DNA of 64,000 nucleotides, from positions 1 through 64,000 of the forward strand of contig CAZSNC010000002.1 of assembly GCA_964608405.1 (NCBI GenBank), given 5' to 3'. The notes under the pieces are model-generated. The model was not told the origin of the DNA and made no database searches. It was given only the letters and a program-made list of their open reading frames with translations. Below are positions 9,090 through 17,187 of this stretch, piece after piece. Both the position numbers and the translations under genes were made by a program. Position 1 is the first letter of the stretch. Each line of letters begins with the position of its first letter. This DNA comes from GWB1-38-13 sp964608405. GTDB taxonomy: Bacteria; Patescibacteriota; Microgenomatia; UBA8517.

Positions 9090-9179
9090 ACAGATATATT
9101 CTATAACAAACATCGATTATTTCCCATTGTAGATATCTTCAAAAACGTAGTATTTAACTCTTAACGGGAAGGATTCGGA

Positions 9180-10181
9180 TTACTCCGCTTGGGAATTTAG
9201 GATATAGATACGACGGGCAATGTTTTCATCCTTGTCTGAGAAATAAGATCCGATCACGAAATCCCCTTCGGAAATATTTGCAAAACGTGCCTTTTCTGAA
9301 GAATCCGGAGAACCTTTGTAAGTTTTTGAGTTATTGTCTATCCCAACTACAATATTTTCTGAGTCCTGCTGTGAAATTTCCATATCGTTTTTGTTTTTTG
9401 TCTCAACCCTCCCATAAAACACTTTAATTTCTTCGGGTACTTCAGGTTGGGTTACTATGATTCTGAATGCATCCAAAACTGAATTGTCTTTCTTATAGCC
9501 AAGAGCCAATATGTAGTCGCCGATAGCTACATCCGAGGGGGCAATTTTACCAGTTGTTTTTCCGATCTTTGCAAACGAGGTTAATGTGCTTGTGTATGAG
9601 ATTTGTTTAATTTCTCCTGACGTGGTTTTCATTTGAATACTCATATCGGTAATGTCTGTAACGGTTCCTTTAAAAAATTCCGCCTTTTTTTGGACATTTT
9701 CGAGTTTCTCCTCAATTTTTTCCTCAACGTCATCACTTTCCAAGGAATCGGATTTTATAGCCTCGGATGAATAGACAATTTCAAGTTTTATGTTTGAACG
9801 CGAGTTGTTTTCCGAGATGGAGTTTATATCCAGGTAATTAATTGACGGATCGATTTCGTATTCAAAATTGAAAGATCCGTCACTTGAGCTTTTTGTAAAA
9901 TAATCACTTGTTCCTCCAGTTACGACCAGATAACTGTTGGCTTTGGTAGTACCTGTTATCTGAATAACGTCGGTTCCAAATACCTGCATATTGTCGGGTT
10001 TTAAAAGTGTCAGTGGAGTATTTCCTTCCGTTTCCGGAGAGTCTTTGTCGACGACTTCGGTATCAATTGTTATACCTTGAGAATTTTGCTTTATAGCTTT
10101 ATTTGCTCGATATATTCCGAAAGCCAGAATAAGCCCCAGTGTGATTCCGAATATGATCGCGAAAGTTGTCTCTTTACGCAT
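9180..10181 (-). CDS. Membrane-anchored surface protein with beta-rich repeats
   Basis: A 333-residue protein with one N-terminal transmembrane helix at about residues 7-25 and the rest predicted outside the cell. Residues 57-130 resemble a bacterial Ig-like or carboxypeptidase-regulatory beta sandwich (GTDVIQITGTT then SYLVVTG). An acidic coiled stretch at about 150-168 follows. Two later segments, at about 168-245 and 255-330, resemble the DUF5666 type, each opening with a GTVTD or YGRVET strand and containing a GDYILA or GDFVIG motif. The function is unknown. It is transcribed divergently from the MBL gene. Domain assignment is by eye and tentative. Confidence 0.65.
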   Translation of the reverse strand: MRKETTFAIIFGITLGLILAFGIYRANKAIKQNSQGITIDTEVVDKDSPETEGNTPLTLLKPDNMQVFGTDVIQITGTTKANSYLVVTGGTSDYFTKSSSDGSFNFEYEIDPSINYLDINSISENNSRSNIKLEIVYSSEAIKSDSLESDDVEEKIEEKLENVQKKAEFFKGTVTDITDMSIQMKTTSGEIKQISYTSTLTSFAKIGKTTGKIAPSDVAIGDYILALGYKKDNSVLDAFRIIVTQPEVPEEIKVFYGRVETKNKNDMEISQQDSENIVVGIDNNSKTYKGSPDSSEKARFANISEGDFVIGSYFSDKDENIARRIYILNSQAE

Positions 10182-10225
10182 GATTTACAATTAGCCAAGG
10201 ACAACTATATTTTACCAACTTCTCC

Positions 10226-10254
10226 TTGTCAAGTTGGCGAGAAAGAAATAAGAT
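10226..10254 (+). promoter_or_regulatory. Promoter of the MBL-fold gene and dnaB
   Basis: A -35 box TTGTCA (10226-10231), a 17-base spacer and a -10 box TAAGAT (10249-10254). The start point would be near 10261, about ten bases before the ATG at 10271. A 7-bp inverted repeat CCAACTT/AAGTTGG (10215-10237) overlaps the -35 box and could be an operator. Confidence 0.55.
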
Positions 10255-10270
10255 ACATAGAGTGTAGATT

Positions 10271-10921
10271 ATGGATATCACTTACCTTGGTCACTCATCG
10301 TTTAAACTCAGGGGAAAAACGGCTGCTGTAATAACCGATCCTTTTGATCCCACAATGGTCGGCCTGAAATTTCCCAAGAATGAAGCCGATATTGTAACTG
10401 TTTCACACGACCACGAAGACCATAATAAAGTTGATTTGGTTATTAATACCAAGATGGTAATCTCGGGAGCGGGGGAGTATGAGATTATGGGTGTTTCCGT
10501 TATCGGAGTGGAGACCGATCATGATGCTTCCGGAGGAGGAGAAAGAGGAAAAAATATCATTTATGTTTTTGAGGTGGACGGGGTCAGAATTGCCCACTTG
10601 GGGGATTTGGGGCACAAACTATCGGACAAAATTATCGAACAGCTTGGGGATGTTGATGTATTGATGATTCCTGTTGGGGGTGTGTATACGATAGGGCCCA
10701 GGGATGCTGTGGATATTGCAAAGGAGTTTGACTGCCCATACATTATCCCGATGCATTATAAAACCGCCGGAATAAACGAGGAGAATTTCGGGAAGTTAAA
10801 TACGGTTGATGATTTTTTGAAGGAGTCGGGTTATGAAGTTGAGAAGATCGATAAGTTGATACTCAAAAAAGAGCTTATTAATTACGAACAGAGAAAAGTC
10901 GTAATCATAGAAAAGAAATAA
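10271..10921 (+). CDS. MBL-fold metal-dependent hydrolase (UlaG/UPF0173-like)
   Basis: A metallo-beta-lactamase-fold hydrolase of the small lactonase-like branch. The metal-binding motif HDHEDH is at residues 46-51, a GD pair follows in AHLGDLG near 105, and a late His lies in IPMHYKT. The N-terminus MDITYLGHSSFKL is typical of UlaG/YtkL relatives. At 216 residues it has the usual length. The substrate is unknown. It is followed 41 bases later by dnaB, with no visible promoter between, so both probably share the promoter at 10226. Confidence 0.88.
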   Translation: MDITYLGHSSFKLRGKTAAVITDPFDPTMVGLKFPKNEADIVTVSHDHEDHNKVDLVINTKMVISGAGEYEIMGVSVIGVETDHDASGGGERGKNIIYVFEVDGVRIAHLGDLGHKLSDKIIEQLGDVDVLMIPVGGVYTIGPRDAVDIAKEFDCPYIIPMHYKTAGINEENFGKLNTVDDFLKESGYEVEKIDKLILKKELINYEQRKVVIIEKK

Positions 10922-10962
10922 ATTACTGCTTGTAGTTCAATTAGATTCTGCCCTTTATTTAG

Positions 10963-12291
10963 ATGGTTTTAAATTCATTAAAGACCGATCCCAAAATTCC
11001 TCCTCATTCTACCGAGGCTGAAACATCGGTTTTGGGAGCAATGTTATTGGACAAAGATTCGATAATTTCGGTAGCGGAATTTTTGGAAGCGACTGACTTT
11101 TACGACGAGCGACACAAAAAAATCTACGAGGCGATGATTTCCCTTTACGAAGACAGAGTGCCGATCGATATCCTGACGGTTTCGGAAAAGTTGAAAAAAA
11201 AGAAAGACTTTAAAATTATCGGTGGGGCAACGTACCTTGCCCAGCTGACAAACGCCGTTCCGACAGCCGCACATGTTGAGCACTACGGAAAGATTGTTAA
11301 GAATTTGGCAACAAAAAGACAACTTCTGGCGGCTTCCTCAAAACTTACCGAAATGTCTTTTGACGAAGGGGTCTCCGCGGAGGATCTGCTGGACAAAGCG
11401 GAATCGGAAATATTTTCACTTACGCAAAAGCATCTGGCAAAGTCTTTCACCTCGGTAAGAAGTGCGCTTGAGGAAAGCTTTGACCGGCTAGACGAACTTC
11501 ACAAGCGGGCAGACGGGCTTCGTGGTGTACCGACAGGCTACAAAGATTTGGATGACAGTCTTGCCGGATTCCAACCTTCAAATCTTTTAATTTTGGCCGC
11601 AAGACCTGGGGTAGGAAAAACTACACTGGCACTTAATATTGCCCAGAATGTTGCCGTAAAGTACAAAAAGAGCGTCGGCTTTTTCTCACTCGAAATGAGC
11701 AAAGAGGAACTTGTCGATAGGCTCCTAGTGTCACAGGCTGATATTGATGCGTGGAAATTAAAAACAGGCAAACTTTCAGAGGATGACTTTACCTCACTTT
11801 CAAACGCAATGGGGGAACTTGCCGAGGCTCCTATATATATTGACGATACTCCAGCGCTTTCAATTTTGGAGATGCGTACTAAAGCAAGACGACTTCAGGT
11901 TGAACACGGACTTGACCTTATTATTGTTGATTATTTACAACTTGCCCGTTCAAGACAGCTTGAAAACAGGGTGCAGGAAGTATCCGAGATTTCTCAAGGA
12001 TTGAAAAACTTAGCAAGAGAGCTTAAGGTCCCTGTACTAGCACTTTCTCAGCTTTCCAGAGCGGTGGAGCAGAGGGGTGGACCCAAAAGACCTCAGCTGG
12101 CCGATCTTCGCGAATCAGGAAGCATTGAACAGGACTCAGACGTTGTGATGTTCATTTGGCGTGAAGATGAAGAGAATCTTGAAAACATGTCGCTGGATAT
12201 CGCAAAACACAGAAATGGTCCAACCGGCTCGATAAAACTCTTCTTTAGGGGCGACAGGATCAAGTTTTACGGAAGGGATACAAAGAGATAA
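10963..12291 (+). CDS. dnaB: Replicative DNA helicase DnaB
   Basis: The hexameric helicase that unwinds DNA at the replication fork. The N-terminal domain (about residues 13-115) starts with the conserved PPHSTEAETSVLGAML. The RecA-like C-terminal domain has Walker A PGVGKTT at about 214-220, Walker B LIIVDYLQL and the later SQLSR sensor segment. At 442 residues it is full length. No intein or frameshift is visible. The accessory operon begins about 190 bases downstream. Confidence 0.96.
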   Translation: MVLNSLKTDPKIPPHSTEAETSVLGAMLLDKDSIISVAEFLEATDFYDERHKKIYEAMISLYEDRVPIDILTVSEKLKKKKDFKIIGGATYLAQLTNAVPTAAHVEHYGKIVKNLATKRQLLAASSKLTEMSFDEGVSAEDLLDKAESEIFSLTQKHLAKSFTSVRSALEESFDRLDELHKRADGLRGVPTGYKDLDDSLAGFQPSNLLILAARPGVGKTTLALNIAQNVAVKYKKSVGFFSLEMSKEELVDRLLVSQADIDAWKLKTGKLSEDDFTSLSNAMGELAEAPIYIDDTPALSILEMRTKARRLQVEHGLDLIIVDYLQLARSRQLENRVQEVSEISQGLKNLARELKVPVLALSQLSRAVEQRGGPKRPQLADLRESGSIEQDSDVVMFIWREDEENLENMSLDIAKHRNGPTGSIKLFFRGDRIKFYGRDTKR

Positions 12292-12424
12292 TAATAGATA
12301 CACATCGTATAGACTTTCTTAATCACCTCTAAAGATAAGCCGTTTGGTATTTAAGATTGAGGTTCCAGAAGGTTGAGACAAAAAGATAAGTTTGTTAATA
12401 ACATTAGGATCACAAGATACCGCG

Positions 12425-12453
12425 TTGCAATTAAATCAAATGTAACCTATAAT
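12425..12453 (+). promoter_or_regulatory. Promoter of the six-gene accessory operon
   Basis: A -35 box TTGCAA (12425-12430), exactly 17 bases of spacer and a perfect -10 box TATAAT (12448-12453). The start point would be near 12460, 26 bases before the ATG at 12486. No promoter this good is visible between the six downstream genes. Confidence 0.7.
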
Positions 12454-12485
12454 ATAGCAATATTGGTAGTACCAAATTGAATATT

Positions 12486-13958
12486 ATGGAAAAAATAAGA
12501 TTATTAGTTATAGGAATAGGTCCGCATTGTAGAAGAGTATACCTTCCCGCAATGAAAGAATTGGGAAAGGTATTTGATGCCGAAATAGTTTTAGGTATTG
12601 ATGTTAAACAAAATGCTTGTGAAATATCAGAATATTGCCTAAATAATAATTTTAATTTTCCAATTTACTTTATTGATCCTTTTCCTCCTGCTGAAAAACT
12701 TCCAATCAAATTACAAGAGAAACTTTCCAAGTTTGTGTACGATAACAAAATTAACGCAGTAATTATTAGTACTGAACCCCTTGTTCATGCCGCTTATGGT
12801 CGTTGGGCATTATCCGAGAAACTACATATCCTGATGGATAAACCCATTTCTACGCGAACGGGAGTAGTGGAAAACCTAAAGCAAGCTAAAGGAATAATGA
12901 AAGATTATGATGACCTTTTAGAAGAGTATCAAAAACTACAAAAGGTTAAAAAGACGATATTTTCCGTCAATGTTCAGCGACGTTATCATATTGGTTTTCG
13001 ACATGTATTGAATTTGATTAATGAAGTATCTGGTAGGTTTAACGCTCCTGTCACATCGATACAGAGCATGCACGCGGATGGTCAATGGCGTCTACCGGAT
13101 GAAATTATCACACAGATTTATCATCCTTATTGTCAGGGTTATGGAAAGTGTTCCCACAGCGGTTATCATATTTTTGATATAGCCTCGATGTTTTATAAAG
13201 CAGGAATCAGACCCGGAAAAGTTCCGAATAAGGCTGAAGTTTATTCTTCATTCGTCGACCCAAGGGGATTTATTAAACAGTTTAACCAGGATGATTACCG
13301 AAAATATTTTGGTAATGATTATATGATAAAAAATAACTGGACTGATAATAAACTTGATAAAATGTATAAAGGATTTGGAGAGTTGGATTCTTTCAGTACA
13401 ATTAGGTTACTTAAGGATAATGATAATATTTGTAATATTTCCATTAATTTAATGCATAATTCTTTTGCCAGACGAACTTGGCTTCAACCCGGGGTGGATT
13501 TATACAAAGGGAATGGTAGAGTGAAACACGAATACCACAATATTCAACAAGGTCCGTTTCAGTGTATCCAAATTCACAGTTACCAAGTTAATGACAAACA
13601 TGATATTAACACAGATCAAGACTTAGACTGGGGAGGTAATAACCATTTTGACATCTATGTATATAGAAACGCAGGTATGTTTGGACGTACAGAAAAACCT
13701 ATTCAACTATACAGAATATCCGATCTGGACTACGATAAATTATACTCTCTAAATAAATTAGCTTCAGAGACAGCTAAACAAATAGTTTTGAAAGAGTTTT
13801 TAAGTTACATACGGAAAATAATAAAAAAGACAGAACTCATTTCCAGTATTGAGGACCACTGGTGGGGTGTTAAATTTATGAGTTCTGTTTATGTTTCTCA
13901 CATCATGAGTCAACAAAATAAAACACCTATAGTTCGATTCAATTTAAATCACGTATGA
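12486..13958 (+). CDS. Gfo/Idh/MocA-like NAD(P)-dependent oxidoreductase
   Basis: First gene of the accessory operon. The N-terminal Rossmann fold has a glycine-rich loop (VIGIGPHCRR, residues 8-17) and a short strand ending GID. The family motif usually written EKP appears as DKP at 118-120 (HILMDKPIST). The C-terminal half should form the substrate-binding beta sheet; HSGYHIFDIA near residue 220 may hold the catalytic His. At 490 residues it is much longer than the usual 330-390, mainly through insertions after residue 50 and in the C-terminal half. The family oxidises or reduces sugars, inositols and related alcohols. The substrate is unknown. The stop overlaps the next start by four bases (ATGA). 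Confidence 0.72.
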   Translation: MEKIRLLVIGIGPHCRRVYLPAMKELGKVFDAEIVLGIDVKQNACEISEYCLNNNFNFPIYFIDPFPPAEKLPIKLQEKLSKFVYDNKINAVIISTEPLVHAAYGRWALSEKLHILMDKPISTRTGVVENLKQAKGIMKDYDDLLEEYQKLQKVKKTIFSVNVQRRYHIGFRHVLNLINEVSGRFNAPVTSIQSMHADGQWRLPDEIITQIYHPYCQGYGKCSHSGYHIFDIASMFYKAGIRPGKVPNKAEVYSSFVDPRGFIKQFNQDDYRKYFGNDYMIKNNWTDNKLDKMYKGFGELDSFSTIRLLKDNDNICNISINLMHNSFARRTWLQPGVDLYKGNGRVKHEYHNIQQGPFQCIQIHSYQVNDKHDINTDQDLDWGGNNHFDIYVYRNAGMFGRTEKPIQLYRISDLDYDKLYSLNKLASETAKQIVLKEFLSYIRKIIKKTELISSIEDHWWGVKFMSSVYVSHIMSQQNKTPIVRFNLNHV

Positions 13959-15340
13959 AACATACTACATACAATTCAATAACAGCTAATGAGGCTATCT
14001 GTAAAGGTTTTTTTGACGGAGGTTGTCAGATGGCCTTTAACTTCCCCGGTTTTAAAAGCCATTTAATTTTTTCATCACTGGGTGGAAAACAGATTTCTAT
14101 AAATGAAAAAGTTGCATATGAAGAGGCTTTCGGCTCATCTTTGGCTGGAAAACGTACCGTAGTCAGCTTTAAAAATGTAGGGTTGAATGTTGCGGCTGAC
14201 GCGTATTTGAACTCCCTTATTAGCGGTGTTAATGCTGGATTGGTTGTAGTGGTTACTGAAGACACAGATGTTTCCGATTCACAAAATCTTATGGACTCTC
14301 GATATTATATGGAATTTTATGGAGGTTTGTGGCTGGAACCTTTTGATCCTCAGTCTGCATACGACTTGGCATATCATTCGTTTGCATGGTCGGAAAAGTT
14401 TCATCTACCCGTGGTTATACGCTTGACTAGTCGGCTGTTTGATACAACAGGTAAATTGACAACGAAAATAAAAATAAATTATTCAGGTAAACCTGTATAC
14501 AATCACGACCAATATATTATCCATCCTACCAACTGGAAAAAACAGCAGGTAGAATTAAACCGTAAAAACACTAAAATTAGAAAATTTGTAGAAAGTATTT
14601 ATCGTCAAAATACCCTGAAGAATATTAATGTAATAGCTTTCGGAGCTTGTGGGAGCGATATAGCGGATGCAAATCTTTCAAAATCAAATTTGCTTCAGAT
14701 CTATACATATCCTTTTCCAGAATCGCTTATTGAAAAAACAATTATAAACAATCCAGAGATAAAAGTGTTCGAGGTTGGGGGAGTTTACGCTCTGTCTAAA
14801 ATTAACCAATATATTGGGCATGGTTTTCGAGAGATCAAAAATAACCCCAGTATTACCCCAGACCTATCTTCTACATATAGGGTTTGGAATAAACTAGAAA
14901 ATCTTTTTCGTAGTATAAAATACACAAATCCTGACTATGTAATCGCTGATTTAACTCAATTTACAAGAGAAAATACTGATACAGTTGACAGTTGTCTATG
15001 TCTGGGTTCAAGCGTGGCGGTGGGTATAGGTTTTGCAATGTCTGGTTATATGAATGTGGTTGCGGTAGTCGGAGACGCGTCCTTTATCCACGGTGGAACT
15101 GACATACTTACAGAAGCAGTATTACGGAAGGTTAAAATATTAATTGTACTTGTGGATAATGGTGGCTCTTGGTGTACTGGAAACCAAAAACCAATTCCTT
15201 TTAATAGAATTAAAAATATTCAAGGTATCAGCTACAAAAAAATAGATTATACAACCACGACGGCTGATCAACTTAGGGGCATCGTCAAAAAATGCAGGGA
15301 AACTCCTGGTGTTACCTTGTTGCATCTATTAACAAAATAA
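13955..15340 (+). CDS. IorA-like thiamine-diphosphate enzyme without Fe-S domain
   Basis: A ThDP-dependent enzyme of the indolepyruvate:ferredoxin oxidoreductase alpha type. The N-terminal pyrimidine-binding domain carries the IorA signature around INEKVAYEEAFG (Glu51) and VGLNVAADAY, then SQNLMDSRYY. The C-terminal pyrophosphate domain has GDAS at 373-376 and DNGG from 401, the spacing expected for ThDP and magnesium binding. IorA proteins usually exceed 600 residues and end in a two-cluster ferredoxin domain. This one has 461 residues and no such cysteines, and there is no IorB gene nearby. It may therefore be a simple 2-oxoacid decarboxylase or carboligase, by analogy with sulfopyruvate decarboxylase. 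Its product could feed the PLP enzyme two genes downstream. Confidence 0.75.
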   Translation: MKHTTYNSITANEAICKGFFDGGCQMAFNFPGFKSHLIFSSLGGKQISINEKVAYEEAFGSSLAGKRTVVSFKNVGLNVAADAYLNSLISGVNAGLVVVVTEDTDVSDSQNLMDSRYYMEFYGGLWLEPFDPQSAYDLAYHSFAWSEKFHLPVVIRLTSRLFDTTGKLTTKIKINYSGKPVYNHDQYIIHPTNWKKQQVELNRKNTKIRKFVESIYRQNTLKNINVIAFGACGSDIADANLSKSNLLQIYTYPFPESLIEKTIINNPEIKVFEVGGVYALSKINQYIGHGFREIKNNPSITPDLSSTYRVWNKLENLFRSIKYTNPDYVIADLTQFTRENTDTVDSCLCLGSSVAVGIGFAMSGYMNVVAVVGDASFIHGGTDILTEAVLRKVKILIVLVDNGGSWCTGNQKPIPFNRIKNIQGISYKKIDYTTTTADQLRGIVKKCRETPGVTLLHLLTK

Positions 15341-15347
15341 TTATTCC

Positions 15348-15965
15348 ATGAAAGAAAAAACGATATACATAGAGGGTTTAGACAAAACCGGTAAAGATAC
15401 ACTTGCGGAAAAATTATGTGCTTATTTTGGCCCCGAAAATGTGATTGTAAGAAAAGGGTTCATAGCACAATGTAGTCCATACATCGAACAATTAAATAAT
15501 AAACTCAAAGAAGAACAAAGAGACGAAGATGATATTCTCAAGATTTGTTCTCAAGCAGCCCTCTTTGATTATACAGATTGCTTTGGTGTATGTAATCTTA
15601 AATGTTTTAAGGGAAATACATTAATTATCGTATCTCAAGTGGCTCCTAGGTCATATTCGTATCACAGTGGTTTTCAAACAGGTAAAGAAGAATTGTTTAG
15701 AAAGACGTGGAATAAATTCGACCCGAATAAAATTGATTTACCGATATTATTGACAGTATCTCCGGAGATAAGAAGCCAGAGGACTAACAGTGAAACAGCA
15801 TCTCGTCATGACCTGGACTTGGTTACCCATCCCGAGGCTACAATTAAGGCAGATATAGCTTTGAGAAAATTACTAGAAGAAGCTTTTAAATCAAGACTGC
15901 TTTTAATTGATACCTCTAACAAAGATCAAGACCAAGTTTTTAATTTAGCCATTAAACAATTATGA
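15348..15965 (+). CDS. Thymidylate-kinase-like P-loop kinase
   Basis: A 205-residue P-loop protein resembling thymidylate kinases. The opening IYIEGLDKTGKDTLAEKL has the Walker A motif at residues 10-17, and the EGLD lead-in is the TMK hallmark. Later RSYSYHSG and the LTVSPEIRSQR lid-like segment also fit. The usual DRY/DRW acceptor motif is not obvious, so the phosphate acceptor may not be dTMP. It lies in the accessory operon, seven bases after the ThDP enzyme and overlapping the PLP gene by four bases. A nucleotide or nucleoside-analogue kinase is the best reading. Confidence 0.68.
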   Translation: MKEKTIYIEGLDKTGKDTLAEKLCAYFGPENVIVRKGFIAQCSPYIEQLNNKLKEEQRDEDDILKICSQAALFDYTDCFGVCNLKCFKGNTLIIVSQVAPRSYSYHSGFQTGKEELFRKTWNKFDPNKIDLPILLTVSPEIRSQRTNSETASRHDLDLVTHPEATIKADIALRKLLEEAFKSRLLLIDTSNKDQDQVFNLAIKQL

Positions 15966-17185
15966 ACTATACCAAAATAATAAGCAGGGTAAAGGATGAA
16001 GAAAAAATAAATCGGGGATTTTTACATTTGACTGCGAATGAAAACCAAATGTCTAATACGGCCCGATATTTCTTGAATTCCAAACTATCCGAACGTTACT
16101 ACTTTGGGCGGGGTTTAAATGGGATCGCGGGTAACGGTATTTTTACCTGTTTAGGTCTTGGAAGAGTTGCTGATCTTGTTGAAATGGCTATCGAGTCAGC
16201 AAAGAAGATGCTAAATGCAGAATCGATAAATTTGTCGTGTTTATCTGGGGTTCATGCTATGATGTGTACAATTCTTTCCGTAACTGAACCTGGGGATTAT
16301 GTAATTACAGTGCATCATAACAACGGTGGCCACTTTGCCACCAAAGGAATATTGGAAAGGGTTGGTAGAAAACAACTGTTTGCAGCATACGACGTAGAAA
16401 ATAACTGTTTTGACTATGAACAAATCGTTAAGGATTGCACGCGTTTTAATGTAAAGGCAATTTATTTTGATATATCTTACTACCTGGAACCAATTATGAT
16501 AGAAAAATTGAGATTGAAAATTAACCCTAAAACAGTGATTATTTTTGATGCCAGTCATACTCTGGGGTTAATTATGGGAAAAGCTTTTAGTAACCCATTT
16601 AGTCAGGGGGCAGATGTTATTTGCGGTAATACTCATAAAACCCTTCCAGGCCCGCAAAAAGGAATGGTTTCGTTTAAACACAAAGACCTTGGAGATAAAG
16701 CCAATAGGATAATTGACAGTTGTTTGTATTCATCTGCACATACACATCACCTGCTTTCTCTGGCCGTAACTATACTTGAAATGGATAAGTTTGGTGAATC
16801 TTATGCTGCACAAGTAGTGAATAATTCGAACGCCATCGGTGCAGCTTTTGAAAGATTGGGTTACGAAGTTAGAAAAACAGTCGACGGTAAATATTCATAT
16901 AATCATCAGTGTCATGTATTTTTACCAAAGGATTCCAATCCCTTGCGTTTATATAAGAATTTAATAAATAACAATATTTCTACCAACTTTGATGATCCGT
17001 TGGGTGGGCGAGTGTTTATTAGGATTGGTACACAAGAAATAACCAGACGTGGAATGAAAGAAATTGATATGGAGAGAGTTGCAGACTATGTTGATTTAGC
17101 CTTAAGGGGTAAATCAGTGGTTAACGAAGTATTGATGTTCAACAAAGAATTTTCAAAGATTTACTATTCATTTGATAATAACTAA
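15962..17185 (+). CDS. Serine hydroxymethyltransferase-like PLP enzyme
   Basis: A fold-type I PLP enzyme closest to SHMT and threonine-aldolase-like proteins. The PLP lysine is Lys226 in GNTHKTLPGP, the ring-stacking segment is SGVHAM near 96-101, and Asp196 lies in FDASHTLGL. The SHMT opening is conserved as LTANENQMS with Glu27, and the substrate-carboxylate arginine is in FIRIGTQEITRRG. The SHMT motif GxRYYGG is replaced by GLNGIAGNG, so the folate-dependent reaction is doubtful. I infer an aldol or transaldol reaction between glycine or a beta-hydroxy amino acid and an unusual aldehyde. It has 407 residues and overlaps the kinase start by four bases. Confidence 0.75.
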   Translation: MNYTKIISRVKDEEKINRGFLHLTANENQMSNTARYFLNSKLSERYYFGRGLNGIAGNGIFTCLGLGRVADLVEMAIESAKKMLNAESINLSCLSGVHAMMCTILSVTEPGDYVITVHHNNGGHFATKGILERVGRKQLFAAYDVENNCFDYEQIVKDCTRFNVKAIYFDISYYLEPIMIEKLRLKINPKTVIIFDASHTLGLIMGKAFSNPFSQGADVICGNTHKTLPGPQKGMVSFKHKDLGDKANRIIDSCLYSSAHTHHLLSLAVTILEMDKFGESYAAQVVNNSNAIGAAFERLGYEVRKTVDGKYSYNHQCHVFLPKDSNPLRLYKNLINNNISTNFDDPLGGRVFIRIGTQEITRRGMKEIDMERVADYVDLALRGKSVVNEVLMFNKEFSKIYYSFDNN

Positions 17186-17187
17186 TT

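Noticed and set aside
7838..9113. hisS as a pseudogene split into two ORFs
   Set aside because: The break coincides exactly with a run of Ns, and both halves are well conserved.
15151..15159. A third perfect DnaA box
   Set aside because: It lies inside the ThDP enzyme gene and encodes the conserved Val-Asp-Asn of the cofactor motif.
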